A stretch of 57,400 bases of DNA from Mycobacterium innocens. GTDB taxonomy: Bacteria > Actinomycetota > Actinomycetes > Mycobacteriales > Mycobacteriaceae. This document shows positions 15,903-26,002 of the stretch, piece after piece; the stretch's first letter is position 1, and each line of letters starts with the position of its first letter. The notes beneath the pieces are model-generated. The model was given only the letters and a program-made list of their open reading frames with translations, had not been told where the DNA came from and made no database searches. The stretch spans positions 1 through 57,400 of the forward strand of contig NZ_UPHQ01000248.1 of the NCBI RefSeq assembly GCF_900566055.1. The letters run 5' to 3'. The position numbers and the translations under genes were made by a program.

Positions 15903-16124
15903 ATGGTAGCCACCCACACCCATGACGCGCCGCACGCGCACGACCACCAGCACGGCGACTTGACCCACAGCCACGCGCACACCAGCCATGAGCACGAGCA
16001 CGTCACCCACGAGCACCCGCACTCACACGACGACGGGACCCAGCACACCCACGAGCACGTCCATCAGCGCGGCCTCGAAGGCCTCGAAGGCGTTGAAGAG
16101 GTGCACAGCCATGCACACAGCTGA
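15903..16124 (+). CDS. Histidine-rich metal-binding peptide downstream of kmtR
   Basis: 73 residues, 23 of them His, in HxH and HxHxH runs (HAHDHQH, HEHEHVTHEHPHSH) with a short non-His stretch (RGLEGLEGVEEV) before a final HSHAHS. A strong GAGGAGG lies eight bases before ATG 15903. No signal peptide is visible, so it should be cytoplasmic. The composition is that of nickel/cobalt/zinc storage or buffering peptides and of the His loops of CDF exporters. Its position after kmtR suggests co-regulation by Ni/Co. The ATG is chosen by the ribosome site; the longer frame from 15843 overlaps kmtR. Confidence 0.75.
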   Translation: MVATHTHDAPHAHDHQHGDLTHSHAHTSHEHEHVTHEHPHSHDDGTQHTHEHVHQRGLEGLEGVEEVHSHAHS

Positions 16125-16133
16125 GTCGAGGGT

Positions 16134-17183
16134 TCAGACCCTCGGGCAGTAGTGCGCCGGGTTGTCGCGCTCATCCAGGGGCGGCAGGTTGCGCGCCGGA
16201 GTCTGCACCAGCGGGGTGTCGGCCGGGATCCGTCCGCTGACCCGGTCCCAGCCGGCCCGCGCCCGCGGGTGCTTCCGGTACCGGCGCGGCACGGCGGCGA
16301 AGACCAGACGGACAAGGTCGCCGAAGCGCCGGTGTAGCCATTCATCCCGGCGCGACCACTGGTAGCCCATCAGTTCGCGCACCGGTGGGTCGTAGAGGCC
16401 GACCGTGAGCCAGACGAAGAACGGCGCCAACAGGCTGCGCTGCAGCGCCCACAACCTGTCCGGAATCCATTGGGCGAAGGGAGGTTTGGGCAACTCGGTC
16501 AAATCCAGCACGGCCCGCGCCGCAAAGTTGTTCTCCAGCACGTTGCGACACATGTGGTCCCAGTAGACCTGAAATTCCTCCCAGGACGCCGGCACGGGCC
16601 GCATGCTCATGCCGTACATCCGATACCACTGGACGTGTTCGTCGAAAAGCTGACGCTTCTGCGCCTCGGTCAGGCCGCCGCAGAACCGCTCGGCGACGTG
16701 CAGGGTTCCGACGAAAAAGGTGGCATGCGCCCAATAGAAGACGTCCGGGTTCAACGCGTGGTAGCGACGCCCCGCCGCGTCGACGCCCTTGATGTCCACG
16801 TGGTAGTCGCGGACCTCGGCGCCGGTGACCGGAGCCCGGTCGCCGTCGAAAACCACGCCGCCGATCGGGTACAACGACCGCAACAGCCGCGGCCAGCGCT
16901 CCCGAAAGAACGTCGAGTGCTCCTCGACCGCCGCCCCCAGCTGGGGATGCATGTTCTGCATGGACCCGGCCCAGGGACCCTGCAGCATGCCGCGCCAGTC
17001 GCCGAAGTATCGCCAGGTCAGCGAATCCGGGCCGAGCGGCACCGGCGGCGCGTCGTAACCCAGCGGCGAAACCGGGCAACCGCCGGCTACCGAGTCGTTC
17101 GGCGCAGCAGCGGCAGCGGCGCCCGTCGAGGGTTGCACCTTAGCGCTGGGCAGCGGGCACGAAGCAGACGTATCTTGAGTCAC
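16134..17183 (-). CDS. MpaB/Lcp-type oxygenase family protein, DUF2236 (Rv0826 homologue)
   Basis: 349 residues of the DUF2236 ('ER-bound oxygenase mpaB / rubber oxygenase catalytic') family. The conserved block YWAHATFFVGTLHVAERF contains the His that ligates haem in latex-clearing oxygenases; WDHMCRNVLE and the Arg-rich C-terminal helices follow. GTG 17183 is chosen because GGGAAAG precedes it by a good distance and upstream residues lack conservation. Substrates of mycobacterial members are unknown. It is divergent from the TetR gene (75 bases between starts), which is its likely regulator. Confidence 0.75.
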   Translation of the reverse strand: MTQDTSASCPLPSAKVQPSTGAAAAAAPNDSVAGGCPVSPLGYDAPPVPLGPDSLTWRYFGDWRGMLQGPWAGSMQNMHPQLGAAVEEHSTFFRERWPRLLRSLYPIGGVVFDGDRAPVTGAEVRDYHVDIKGVDAAGRRYHALNPDVFYWAHATFFVGTLHVAERFCGGLTEAQKRQLFDEHVQWYRMYGMSMRPVPASWEEFQVYWDHMCRNVLENNFAARAVLDLTELPKPPFAQWIPDRLWALQRSLLAPFFVWLTVGLYDPPVRELMGYQWSRRDEWLHRRFGDLVRLVFAAVPRRYRKHPRARAGWDRVSGRIPADTPLVQTPARNLPPLDERDNPAHYCPRV

Positions 17184-17258
17184 TGGTGCTTTCCCGGTGG
17201 TTAGGGCGACGTCAGCAATTCTGACTACACGCGTTGTCACTTGAAGTTTAGGAGCGAT

Positions 17259-17900
17259 GTGCAGGCCGGTCAAAAACGAGGCCGCTGGACCGGCGTCCCG
17301 CTGGAAGATCGCCACGCCGTACGTCGGGAAAATCTGATCGCCGCCGGCGTGCAGCTGCTCGGCGAGAAGGACGGGCCGGCGCTGACCGTACGTGCGGTCT
17401 GCCGCAAGGCGGCTCTGACCGAGCGCTACTTCTATGAAAGCTTCACCGACCGGGACCACTTCGTGCGCGCGGTGTATGACGACGTCTGTACCCGGGCCAT
17501 GGCCACGCTCATGTCGGCCCATACCGCCCGGGAAGCCGTGGAACGATTCGTCGCCCTGATGGTCGATGATCCGGTGCGCGGGCGGGTGCTGCTGTTGGCG
17601 CCGACGGTGGAACCCGTACTGACCCGCTCCGGCGCGGAGTGGATGCCCAATTTCATCGAGCTGCTGCAGCGCAAGCTCTCCCGCATTGCCGATCCGGTTG
17701 TGCAGAAACTGGTCGCCACCAGCTTGATCGGGGCGCTGACCGGCCTGTTCACCGCATACCTGAATGGTCAACTGGGGGCCACCCGCCAGCAATTCATCGA
17801 CTACTGCGTCGACATGCTGCTCAGCGCGGCGGCCAGCCATGTTCCGCACCGCCCGGCGCCCCAAGCCGGGCACCCGCCGGCGGCCAGGCCGCACGATTGA
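17259..17900 (+). CDS. TetR-family transcriptional regulator (Rv0825c homologue)
   Basis: 213 residues. An N-terminal TetR HTH is clear (RRENLIAAGVQLLGEKDGPALTVRAVCRKAALTERYFYESF), followed by an all-helical ligand domain. GTG 17259 is chosen over TTG 17241 because AGGAG sits four bases upstream; it starts MQAGQKRGRW. It is divergent from the DUF2236 oxygenase gene and about 110 bases upstream of desA1, so it could control either; no clear palindrome is visible between 17184 and 17258. The effector is unknown. Confidence 0.85.
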   Translation: MQAGQKRGRWTGVPLEDRHAVRRENLIAAGVQLLGEKDGPALTVRAVCRKAALTERYFYESFTDRDHFVRAVYDDVCTRAMATLMSAHTAREAVERFVALMVDDPVRGRVLLLAPTVEPVLTRSGAEWMPNFIELLQRKLSRIADPVVQKLVATSLIGALTGLFTAYLNGQLGATRQQFIDYCVDMLLSAAASHVPHRPAPQAGHPPAARPHD

Positions 17901-18007
17901 TGCCGGACGCAGAATCGCAACCCAGCACGCCGCACGCAAACTTGTTGATACCGTCGGGCACAGATATATTGAGTGCAACCCAAAGACACAGATAACTGGA
18001 GGGCGCC

Positions 18008-19024
18008 ATGTCAGCCCAGCTGACGGACCTACAGCTGCTACATGAACTTGAACCGTTTGTTGAGAAGTACCTCAACCGGCATATCAGCATGCACAAGAAC
18101 TGGAATCCGCACGACTACATCCCGTGGTCCGACGGGAAGAACTACTACGCGCTCGGCGGCCAGGAATGGGACCCCGAGCAAAGCAAGCTTTCCGACGTCG
18201 CCCAGGTAGCGATGGTGCAGAACCTGGTCACCGAGGACAACCTGCCGTCCTATCACCGCGAGATCGCGATGAACATGGGCATGGACGGCGCCTGGGGCCA
18301 GTGGGTCAACCGCTGGACCGCCGAAGAGAACCGGCACGGCATCGCGTTGCGCGACTACTTGGTGGTGACTCGATCAGTCGACCCGGTCGAGCTGGAGAAG
18401 CTTCGCCTGGAAGTCGTGAACCGCGGTTTCAGTCCTGGCCAGAACCACCAGGGTGAGTATTTCGCCGAGAGCGTCACCGACTCGGTCATCTACGTGAGCT
18501 TCCAGGAGCTGGCGACCCGGGTTTCGCACCGCAATACCGGTAAGGCCTGCAACGACATGGTGGCCGACCAGCTGATGGCCAAGATCTCGGCCGACGAGAA
18601 CCTGCACATGATCTTCTACCGGGACGTCAGCGAGGCCGCTTTTGACCTGGCGCCCAACCAGGCAATGAAGTCACTGCATCTGATATTGCGGCACTTCAAG
18701 ATGCCTGGGTTCCTGGTGCCCGAATTCCGCCGTAAGGCGGTCATCATCGCCGTCGGCGGTGTGTATGACATTCGCATCCACCTCGAAGAGGTCGTCAAGC
18801 CGGTGCTGAAGAAGTGGCGCATCTTCGAGCGTGAGGATTTCACCGGCGAAGCCGCACGCATGCGCGACGACCTCGCCTTGCTGATGGAGGAACTCGAGGC
18901 GGAGTGCGACAAGTTCGAGGCGTCCAAGCAGCGCTACCTCGCGCGCCAGGCCCGCATGGATGAGCGCATCACCGCCAGGAAGGTGCTCACCACCAAGGGC
19001 ACGCTGAAGATGACCGGGCGGTAG
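18008..19024 (+). CDS. desA1: Acyl-[acyl-carrier-protein] desaturase DesA1
   Basis: 338 residues, equal to M. tuberculosis DesA1. The two di-iron motifs of the soluble stearoyl-ACP desaturase family are present: E-E-N-R-H in TAEENRHG and D-E-N-L-H in ADENLHM. DesA1 introduces double bases into meromycolate precursors during mycolic acid synthesis and is essential in tested mycobacteria. GGAGG precedes the ATG by seven bases. The 107-base upstream gap is A+T-rich (ATATATTG); in mycobacteria the regulator MadR controls desA1, but I cannot place its operator with confidence. The dus gene follows after seven bases. Confidence 0.95.
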   Translation: MSAQLTDLQLLHELEPFVEKYLNRHISMHKNWNPHDYIPWSDGKNYYALGGQEWDPEQSKLSDVAQVAMVQNLVTEDNLPSYHREIAMNMGMDGAWGQWVNRWTAEENRHGIALRDYLVVTRSVDPVELEKLRLEVVNRGFSPGQNHQGEYFAESVTDSVIYVSFQELATRVSHRNTGKACNDMVADQLMAKISADENLHMIFYRDVSEAAFDLAPNQAMKSLHLILRHFKMPGFLVPEFRRKAVIIAVGGVYDIRIHLEEVVKPVLKKWRIFEREDFTGEAARMRDDLALLMEELEAECDKFEASKQRYLARQARMDERITARKVLTTKGTLKMTGR

Positions 19025-19031
19025 TCGGCCG

Positions 19032-20165
19032 TTGCGTATCGGCTCAATCGAGGTTGCCAGCCCGGTTGTGCTGGCGCCGATGGCCGGTGTGACGAATGTC
19101 GCGTTCCGCACCCTGTGCCGTGAACTAGAGCAATCCAAGGTCGGCACGGTCAGCGGACTCTACGTCTGCGAAATGGTGACCGCCCGCGCGCTGGTCGAGC
19201 GGCATCCGGTCACCATGCACATGACGACGTTCGCCCCGGACGAATCGCCCCGCTCGCTGCAGCTCTACACCGTCGACCCGGACACCACCTACGCGGCCGC
19301 GCGGATGATCGCCGACGAAGGCCTGGCCGACCACATCGACATGAACTTCGGTTGCCCGGTGCCCAAGGTGACCAAGCGCGGCGGTGGGGCGGCCCTGCCG
19401 TTCAAGCGACGGCTGTTCGGCCGAATCGTCGCCGCCGCCGTGCGCGCCACCGAAGACACCGGGATACCGGTGACGGTCAAGTTCCGCATCGGCATCGACG
19501 ACGCCCACCACACCCATCTGGACGCCGGCCGCATCGCGGAAGCCGAGGGCGCCGCCGCGGTCGCCCTGCACGCCCGGACGGCCGCGCAGCGTTACTCCGG
19601 CACCGCCGACTGGGACCAGATCGCCCGGCTCAAGCAGCAGGTCACGACCATTCCGGTGCTGGGCAACGGCGACATCTACGACGCCAGCGACGCGCTGGCC
19701 ATGATGGCCAGCACCGGCTGTGACGGCGTCGTCATCGGCCGCGGTTGCCTGGGCCGACCTTGGCTGTTCGCCGAGTTGTCGGCCGCCTTTACCGGCCGCC
19801 CGGCTCCCACCCCGCCGACGCTCGGTGAGGTCGCCGACGTCATCCGCCGCCACGGTGCCCTACTGGCGGCACACTTCGGTGAGGACAAGGGCATGCGCGA
19901 TATCCGCAAGCACATCGCCTGGTACCTGCATGGGTTCCCGGCCGGATCGGACGTCCGGCGAGCGTTAGCGCTAGTCAAAACGTTGAGCGAACTCGACGAC
20001 CTGCTGAACCGGTTGGACGGCAGCGTCGAGTTCCCGAGTGCCGGCAACGGCCCGCGGGGCCGGCAGGGTTCACCCGCCCGGGTGGCCCTTCCCGACGGCT
20101 GGCTGGACGACGCCGACGACTGCCGGGTGCCCGACGGAGCCGACGTCATGCATTCTGGTGGTTGA
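19032..20165 (+). CDS. dus: tRNA-dihydrouridine synthase
   Basis: 377 residues of the FMN-dependent Dus family: VVLAPMAGVTNVAFR at the start, the MNFGCPVPKVTKRGGGAAL segment with the catalytic Cys and flavin-binding region, KFRIGI, LHARTAAQRYSG, and the phosphate-binding GNGDIYDASDA and VIGRGCLGRPW. It reduces uridine to dihydrouridine in tRNA D-loops. The only reasonable start is TTG 19032, seven bases after the desA1 stop. The last ~40 residues are a variable tail. Confidence 0.92.
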   Translation: MRIGSIEVASPVVLAPMAGVTNVAFRTLCRELEQSKVGTVSGLYVCEMVTARALVERHPVTMHMTTFAPDESPRSLQLYTVDPDTTYAAARMIADEGLADHIDMNFGCPVPKVTKRGGGAALPFKRRLFGRIVAAAVRATEDTGIPVTVKFRIGIDDAHHTHLDAGRIAEAEGAAAVALHARTAAQRYSGTADWDQIARLKQQVTTIPVLGNGDIYDASDALAMMASTGCDGVVIGRGCLGRPWLFAELSAAFTGRPAPTPPTLGEVADVIRRHGALLAAHFGEDKGMRDIRKHIAWYLHGFPAGSDVRRALALVKTLSELDDLLNRLDGSVEFPSAGNGPRGRQGSPARVALPDGWLDDADDCRVPDGADVMHSGG

Positions 20166-20316
20166 ACCGAAACTCTTCCGAGATCGCGCCTGCGACCACA
20201 AGTCAGTACGATGTGGGCTTTATGCATGGCGCGGCGCCGATCGGCTCGGCGCTGCGCCGACGTGTGCGCACGGACAACCTGATGTCCGGATCATATTTTT
20301 CGGAGGCCGATAGGAC

Positions 20317-22479
20317 ATGAGTGACGGCGACAAAGACGCCACTCCTGACCTTCGGCGCGTGTCCGGCTCCCGCAACGACGCCCAACGGGTCACCCTGAAC
20401 CCGCCGGCGACACCAGGCGCCGCGCCGTGGGAGCGGTTGTTCGCGCCGCCGCCCGAGGACAGCTTGCTCCGCTGGTCGGGGGTGTCATCTGGCGCTGCGG
20501 CCGGACATCACGGTCCGGGCCACGCAGAGCCCGCACAGGTCGGCTGTCACGTCAACGGCGGAGTCAGCGTCGCCGACCTGATCGCCAAACTCGGCGCACC
20601 TGCGCCCGCCCGTCCCACTCATCGCCACAGCGCGCCGGACCCCGATCCCATCGCGGAACCACCGCAACCATCCCAGATGGACGTGGAGATCCCCGACGAC
20701 GACGCGGACCAACTGGACACCCAGGTCATCGCCACTCCGGCCTACTCATCAGAACTCCTCTCCGAGCTGCCCGACCTCGGGTCGGCCGGCTTCGCACCGG
20801 AAACCGCCGCAACCGAGCCGCCCGAGGGCGAGTCGGCCGCGTCGTCGCGGGCGCCTGTCGTTAGGCGCTTAAAGACCCCGAAGAGCCGGGAGAACCGGAC
20901 GAAGAAACCGCGTTCGCGCCGGCGGCCGATCCTGTTGGCCGGGCGGTCACTGGCGGCCATGTTCGCCGTGCTGGCGCTGGTCCTGACCGGCGGGGCCTGG
21001 CAGTGGAGCGCATCGAAAAACGAGCGGCTGAACACGGTAAGCGCGCTCGACCTGAACTCCGGCGACATCGTCGACCCCAACGGGCAGTACGGCGACGAAA
21101 ACTTCCTGATCGTCGGCATGGACTCGCGCGCCGGCGCGAATTCCGAGATCGGTGCTGGTGACACCGAGGACGCCGGCGGTGCCCGGTCGGACACCGTGAT
21201 GCTGGTCAACATCCCGGCGAACCGGAAGCGGGTGGTAGCGGTGTCGTTCCCCCGCGACCTGGCGATCACCCCCATCCAGTGCGAGGCATGGAACCCCGAC
21301 ACCGGCAAGTACGGCCCCATCTACGACGAGAAGAAGGGGATCTGGGGTCCCCGGATGGTCTACACCGAGACGAAGCTGAACTCGGCGTTTTCTTTTGGCG
21401 GCCCGAAGTGCCTGGTGAAGGTCATCCAGAAGCTGTCCGGCCTGAGCATCAACCGCTTCATCGCCATCGACTTCGTCGGTTTCGCGCGAATGGTCGAAGC
21501 CCTCGGCGGCGTCGAAGTGTGCAGCACCACTGCGCTGCGCGACTATGAATTGGGCACGGTGCTCGAACACGCCGGACGTCAGGTCATCGACGGGCCGACC
21601 GCGTTGAATTATGTGCGAGCCCGCCAAGTCACCACCGAGAGCAACGGCGACTACGGTCGCATCAAACGTCAGCAATTGTTCTTGTCGTCACTGCTGCGTT
21701 CGCTGATCTCCGAGGACACGTTGATGAACCTCAACAAGCTCAACAACGTCGTCAACATGTTCATCGGCAACAGCTACGTCGACAACGTCAAGACCAAAGA
21801 CCTGGTACAGCTGGGCCAATCGTTGCAGCATATGGCGGCTGGCCACGTCACGTTCGTCACCGTGCCGACCGGCGTGACGGACCAGAACGGCGACGAGCCG
21901 CCCCGGACGGCCGACATGAAAGCGCTGTTCGCCGCGATCATCAACGACGATCCGCTGCCGCTGGAGAACGACCACAACGCCCAGACGCTGGGGAACTCGC
22001 CGACGACGGCGCCGACCACCACGAAGAAGGCGCCCCCGCCGAACAGCGCCGGCGAAGTCCAGCGCGAACAGGTGATCACCACGTCGCCGCAGGAAATCAC
22101 GGTGCAGGTGTCCAACGGAACCAGCACCGCCGGCCTGGCGACCACCGCCGCCAACCAGCTCAAGCGAAACGGCTTCAACGTGATGACGCCGGACGACTAC
22201 CCGAGTTCGTTGAAGGCCACCACGGTGTTCTTTTCCCCGGGCAATGAGCAGGCCGCCGCAACCGTGGCCGCGGCGTTCGGCAATTCGAAAGTCGAGCGGG
22301 TCACCGGGATCGGACAGGTGGTTCAGGTAGTCCTCGGCCCGGATTTCAGTTCGGTGACCACCCCGCCGCCCAGCGGCTCGTCGGTCAGCATGCAGATCAG
22401 CCGCAATTCCAGCACCCCGCCGACCAAGCTACCCGAGGATCTGACGGTCACCAACGCCGCCGACACCACTTGCGAGTAA
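20317..22479 (+). CDS. LytR-CpsA-Psr family cell-wall ligase with LytR_C domain (Rv0822c homologue)
   Basis: 720 residues. A long, Pro/Ala-rich, charged cytoplasmic N-terminus (1-205) leads to one membrane helix (about 206-230). The LCP catalytic domain follows ([44 protein letters not shown]), then a linker and a LytR_C domain ([24 protein letters not shown]). LCP enzymes transfer polymers from lipid carriers to peptidoglycan; in mycobacteria they attach arabinogalactan. A TTTTTCGGAGG stretch precedes the ATG closely. It is not physically coupled to the genes beside it. Confidence 0.9.
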   Translation: MSDGDKDATPDLRRVSGSRNDAQRVTLNPPATPGAAPWERLFAPPPEDSLLRWSGVSSGAAAGHHGPGHAEPAQVGCHVNGGVSVADLIAKLGAPAPARPTHRHSAPDPDPIAEPPQPSQMDVEIPDDDADQLDTQVIATPAYSSELLSELPDLGSAGFAPETAATEPPEGESAASSRAPVVRRLKTPKSRENRTKKPRSRRRPILLAGRSLAAMFAVLALVLTGGAWQWSASKNERLNTVSALDLNSGDIVDPNGQYGDENFLIVGMDSRAGANSEIGAGDTEDAGGARSDTVMLVNIPANRKRVVAVSFPRDLAITPIQCEAWNPDTGKYGPIYDEKKGIWGPRMVYTETKLNSAFSFGGPKCLVKVIQKLSGLSINRFIAIDFVGFARMVEALGGVEVCSTTALRDYELGTVLEHAGRQVIDGPTALNYVRARQVTTESNGDYGRIKRQQLFLSSLLRSLISEDTLMNLNKLNNVVNMFIGNSYVDNVKTKDLVQLGQSLQHMAAGHVTFVTVPTGVTDQNGDEPPRTADMKALFAAIINDDPLPLENDHNAQTLGNSPTTAPTTTKKAPPPNSAGEVQREQVITTSPQEITVQVSNGTSTAGLATTAANQLKRNGFNVMTPDDYPSSLKATTVFFSPGNEQAAATVAAAFGNSKVERVTGIGQVVQVVLGPDFSSVTTPPPSGSSVSMQISRNSSTPPTKLPEDLTVTNAADTTCE

Positions 22480-22523
22480 GCGCTTCACGGCGTATCCACC
22501 GCCGAGAACGTAGGCTTTATCAC

Positions 22524-23192
22524 ATGCGAACCGCTTACCACGAGCAACTCTCGGAATTATCCGAGCGGCTCGGTGAGATGTGCGGGCTGGCAGGCATCGC
22601 CATGGAGCGGGCAACCCAAGCCTTGCTGCAAGCCGATCTGGTGTTGGCCGAACAGGTGATCTCCGACCACGAAAAGATCGCAACGCTGAGCGCCCGGGCC
22701 GAGGAAAGCGCGTTCGTCCTGCTGGCCCTGCAGGCCCCGGTCGCCGGTGACCTGCGAGCAATCGTGAGCGCGATCCAGATGGTGGCCGATATCGACCGGA
22801 TGGGCGCACTTGCCCTGCACGTCGCCAAGATCGCCCGCCGGCGGCATCCGCAGCATGCGTTACCCGAAGAGGTCAAAGGGTATTTTGCCGAAATGGGCAG
22901 AGTGGCAGTCGAATTGGGCAACAGCGCGCAGGAGGTCGTGTTGTCCCGCGACCCGGAGAAAGCGGCCCGGATCCGCGAGGAAGACGACGCGATGGACGAT
23001 CTGCACCGGCATTTGTTCAGCGTGCTGATGGACCGGGAATGGAAGCACGGCGTGGCAGCAGCGGTCGACGTGACGCTGCTGGGCCGCTTCTACGAACGCT
23101 TCGCCGACCACGCCGTCGAAGTGGCGCGACGCGTGATCTTCCAGGCGACCGGGAGGTTTCCCGAAGACGAAACGACGCCACACTCGCGCTAA
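22524..23192 (+). CDS. phoY2: Phosphate-signalling regulator PhoU (PhoY2)
   Basis: 222 residues with two PhoU three-helix repeats. The metal-site signatures are visible: [22 protein letters not shown] in the first and [16 protein letters not shown] in the second. PhoU proteins link the Pst transporter to the SenX3-RegX3 two-component system, holding it off when phosphate is plentiful; in mycobacteria PhoY2 also affects persistence. ATG 22524 begins the conserved MRTAYHEQL. The gene converges on pstB with ten bases between the stops, so both partners are kept together but in opposite directions. Confidence 0.93.
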   Translation: MRTAYHEQLSELSERLGEMCGLAGIAMERATQALLQADLVLAEQVISDHEKIATLSARAEESAFVLLALQAPVAGDLRAIVSAIQMVADIDRMGALALHVAKIARRRHPQHALPEEVKGYFAEMGRVAVELGNSAQEVVLSRDPEKAARIREEDDAMDDLHRHLFSVLMDREWKHGVAAAVDVTLLGRFYERFADHAVEVARRVIFQATGRFPEDETTPHSR

Positions 23193-23202
23193 TTCGACCG
23201 CG

Positions 23203-23979
23203 CTAGCCGAATCGACCGGAGATGTAGTCCTCGGTGGATTTCTGGCTCGGGTTGGAGAAGATCTTCTCGGTGTCGTCGATTTCTATCAGGCGCCCCGGCT
23301 TGCCCACGGACTCCAGATTGAAGAACGCCGTCTGATCGCTCACCCGGGCGGCCTGCTGCATGTTATGCGTGACGATGACGATGGTGTAGTCCTGCTTCAA
23401 TTCACTGATCAGGTCTTCGATCGCCATCGTGGAGATGGGATCCAGCGCCGAGCACGGCTCATCCATCAGCAACACGTCGGGCTGGACCGCGATGGCCCGC
23501 GCGATACACAACCGCTGTTGCTGCCCGCCGGATAATCCGCCGCCGGGCTTGTCGAGCCTGTCTTTGACCTCGTCCCATAGGTTGGCGCCGCGCAGCGAAT
23601 ATTCGGCGGTTTCGTCGAGCACCTTGCGGTTGCGCAGGCCCTGCAACTTCAGGCCGGCGACCACGTTGTCGCGAATCGACATCGCGGGGAACGGGTTGGG
23701 CCGCTGGAAAACCATCCCGATCGCCCGCCGCACCCCGACCGGGTCGATGCCGGGCCCGTAGATGTTTTCGTCGTCGAGCAGCACGGTGCCTTCGACGCGC
23801 CCGCCGGGGACCACTTCATGCATCCGGTTCAGCGTGCGCAACACCGTGGTCTTGCCGCACCCCGAGGGGCCGATGAATGCCGTCACGCTGCGAGGCAGAA
23901 TCGACAAGGACACATCGGCGACGGCCTGAAACGATCCGTAGTAGATGTTGACGTCCTTGAGGTCCAACCGTTTGGCCAC
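23203..23979 (-). CDS. pstB: Phosphate ABC transporter ATP-binding protein PstB (PhoT)
   Basis: 258 residues with the full ABC set: Walker [11 protein letters not shown]-loop FQRPNPF, signature LSGGQQQR, Walker [13 protein letters not shown] and the switch His in VTHNMQQ. GTG start with AGGAG seven bases upstream. It is the last gene of the pstSCAB run. M. tuberculosis keeps only this gene (phoT, Rv0820) at the equivalent place. It powers high-affinity phosphate import with PstC and PstA. Confidence 0.95.
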   Translation of the reverse strand: MAKRLDLKDVNIYYGSFQAVADVSLSILPRSVTAFIGPSGCGKTTVLRTLNRMHEVVPGGRVEGTVLLDDENIYGPGIDPVGVRRAIGMVFQRPNPFPAMSIRDNVVAGLKLQGLRNRKVLDETAEYSLRGANLWDEVKDRLDKPGGGLSGGQQQRLCIARAIAVQPDVLLMDEPCSALDPISTMAIEDLISELKQDYTIVIVTHNMQQAARVSDQTAFFNLESVGKPGRLIEIDDTEKIFSNPSQKSTEDYISGRFG

Positions 23980-23992
23980 CGAGTGCTCCTGC

Positions 23993-24907
23993 CTAAGACT
24001 TCTTGGGGACGAGGATGGCGGCGACCACCCTGGCGCCGATATTTATCATCGCGATCAGCAACATCAGTGTCAGCGCGGCGCCCCACAGCCGCTCTGTGGG
24101 GACCGGGCTGATGCCGGCGCCTGTCGTCGCCTGGTCATACATCATGCCCGGCAGCGACCCCATGAACCCGCTGAATATGTCGAAGTTCATTGCCTGTGCA
24201 TAACCGACCAGGATCAGCAGCGGCGCCGTCTCACCCATCACCCTGGCCAAGGCCAGCAGGATACCGGTCACGATGCCCGATAACCCGGTCGGGATCACGA
24301 TCCAGGCGATGGTCTTCCACTTGGGCGCTCCCAGCGCGTAGCTGGCCTCCCGCAGATCTACCGGAACGATGCGCAGCATCTCTTCGGTCGCCCGAACGAT
24401 CACCGGGAGCATCAACAACACCAGCGCCAGCGACACCGCGAACTGGGAGCGGGGGAAGCCCAGGACCGCGACCCACAGCGCATACATGAACAGGGCCGCC
24501 ACGATCGACGGCACGCCGGTCAGGATGTCCACCATAAAGGTGACCACCCTGCGCAGCGCGCTGGCGCCGCCGTATTCGACCAGATAGATGGCCACCAGGA
24601 CGCCGATCGGGATGGATATCACCGCACACACCAGACCCTGCAAGACAGTGCCGACGATCGCGTGGTAAGCGCCACCGCCGGCTTTCAACGACGTCATCCC
24701 CGCCTGTGAATGCGTCCACCAGGTGCTCGACATGACCGTCCGCAGGCCGTTGACCAGCACCGAGCACAGGACCCCGGCCAGGGGCGTCAGCGCGATCGCC
24801 ATCGACAACGTCACCAGCACGGCGGCCACGGTGTTGGTGACTCGACGGCGCCGGCCAAGCGGGGGCAGTGCGCGCGCTTTGACGGGCCGGTCCAGCATCG
24901 AGGTCAT
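23993..24907 (-). CDS. pstA: Phosphate ABC transporter permease PstA
   Basis: 304 residues with six predicted membrane helices and the binding-protein-dependent transport loop [20 protein letters not shown] (EAA motif). The N-terminal tail is basic. ATG 24907 overlaps the pstC stop (ATGA), so it is translationally coupled; the stop lies 13 bases before the pstB start. It forms the membrane channel with PstC. Confidence 0.93.
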   Translation of the reverse strand: MTSMLDRPVKARALPPLGRRRRVTNTVAAVLVTLSMAIALTPLAGVLCSVLVNGLRTVMSSTWWTHSQAGMTSLKAGGGAYHAIVGTVLQGLVCAVISIPIGVLVAIYLVEYGGASALRRVVTFMVDILTGVPSIVAALFMYALWVAVLGFPRSQFAVSLALVLLMLPVIVRATEEMLRIVPVDLREASYALGAPKWKTIAWIVIPTGLSGIVTGILLALARVMGETAPLLILVGYAQAMNFDIFSGFMGSLPGMMYDQATTGAGISPVPTERLWGAALTLMLLIAMINIGARVVAAILVPKKS

Positions 24908-25929
24908 CGGGTGGCCTGTCCCGCTCCGGCCAGGGCCGTGCGTGCCGCGGCGTTGACCACGAAGGTGAGCAGGTAGAGCATCAGTCCCGCGGCCAGGTAG
25001 GCACCGGCTTGGTAGGGGTTGTGGAGGTCCGATGCGGCGGCGGCGATCTTGGTGGCGAAAGTCGAACCACCATCGAACAGCGACCAGCCGAAGGCTTGCT
25101 GGGTGCCGTGCAAGATGATCAACAACGCGACCGTTTCCCCCAGCGCCCGTCCCAGACCCAGCATCGCGCCGCTGATGTATCCGGACCGTCCGAACGGCAA
25201 CACGGTTGTCGTGACGACCTCCCAGCGGGTGCCGCCGAGCGCTAGCGCAGCCTCTATCTGGCCGTGCGGGGTCTGGGCGAACACTTCGCGCGTGACCGCG
25301 GTGATGATCGGCAGGATCATCACCGCCAGGACGATGCCACCGGTGAAGACGTTGCCCCCGCCCCCAATTGATGTATTGCCGCGGGCGAACAGGAAACAGT
25401 GACCCAGGGTGTGGTTGAGCCAGGTCGCGACCGGCCGCAGGCGTGGCGCCAGCACGTGCAAGCCCCACACGCCGTAGATGATCGACGGCACCGCGGCCAG
25501 CAGATCGACCAGGTGGGCCAGCGGCGCGGCGAACCGTCGCGGCGCATACTGCGTCAGGAAGATGGCCACCCCCAGCGCGACGGGCATGGCCAGCGCCAGA
25601 GCGAACAGCGATACGAACGTGGTCACTCGCAACAGATCGAGGATTCCGAAGTGCATCGCCGACGGGTCGGCGGTCTTCCAGGTTCCGCTGTAGGTCAAGA
25701 AGTTTTCTTTGTTGCGCGCCAGTGCCGGTATCGCACGCCACAGCAGAAATGCGCCGATCGCGGCGATCAGAACGGTGATCAAGACGCCGGAACCCTGCGA
25801 TAGCCGGCGAAACAGCCGGTCCCCCAGACTCGGTTTGCCGTTGCCCCACGGGTTGATGGAGGTGGCCGGCGACTCCGGAAAAGGCGCAGCGACGATTGCA
25901 CCCGCCTCGGCTGGGTTTGGCACTGTCAC
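24904..25929 (-). CDS. pstC: Phosphate ABC transporter permease PstC
   Basis: 341 residues with six to seven membrane helices and the EAA-type loop ALALGGTRWEVVTTTVLPFG. A polar N-terminal extension of about 45 residues precedes the first helix (GVLITVLIAAIGAFLLW). The start is GTG 25929. It follows pstS by 73 bases and overlaps pstA by four. Confidence 0.93.
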   Translation of the reverse strand: MTVPNPAEAGAIVAAPFPESPATSINPWGNGKPSLGDRLFRRLSQGSGVLITVLIAAIGAFLLWRAIPALARNKENFLTYSGTWKTADPSAMHFGILDLLRVTTFVSLFALALAMPVALGVAIFLTQYAPRRFAAPLAHLVDLLAAVPSIIYGVWGLHVLAPRLRPVATWLNHTLGHCFLFARGNTSIGGGGNVFTGGIVLAVMILPIITAVTREVFAQTPHGQIEAALALGGTRWEVVTTTVLPFGRSGYISGAMLGLGRALGETVALLIILHGTQQAFGWSLFDGGSTFATKIAAAASDLHNPYQAGAYLAAGLMLYLLTFVVNAAARTALAGAGQATR

Positions 25930-26002
25930 TGCGATCCCGTCGATCCGGTCACTGCGGTGCTTGTCGGCTCATCTTTCATCAGCGTCGTTCGTGGTCAAGC
26001 AG

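Noticed and set aside
16134..17978. 614-codon version of the DUF2236 protein
   Set aside because: The extra N-terminal residues run antisense through the TetR gene; homology begins only near GTG 17183.
24231..25849. Other-frame open reading within pstA/pstC on the minus strand
   Set aside because: The residues are low-complexity Arg/Gly/Ala strings out of frame with clearly conserved permease sequences.
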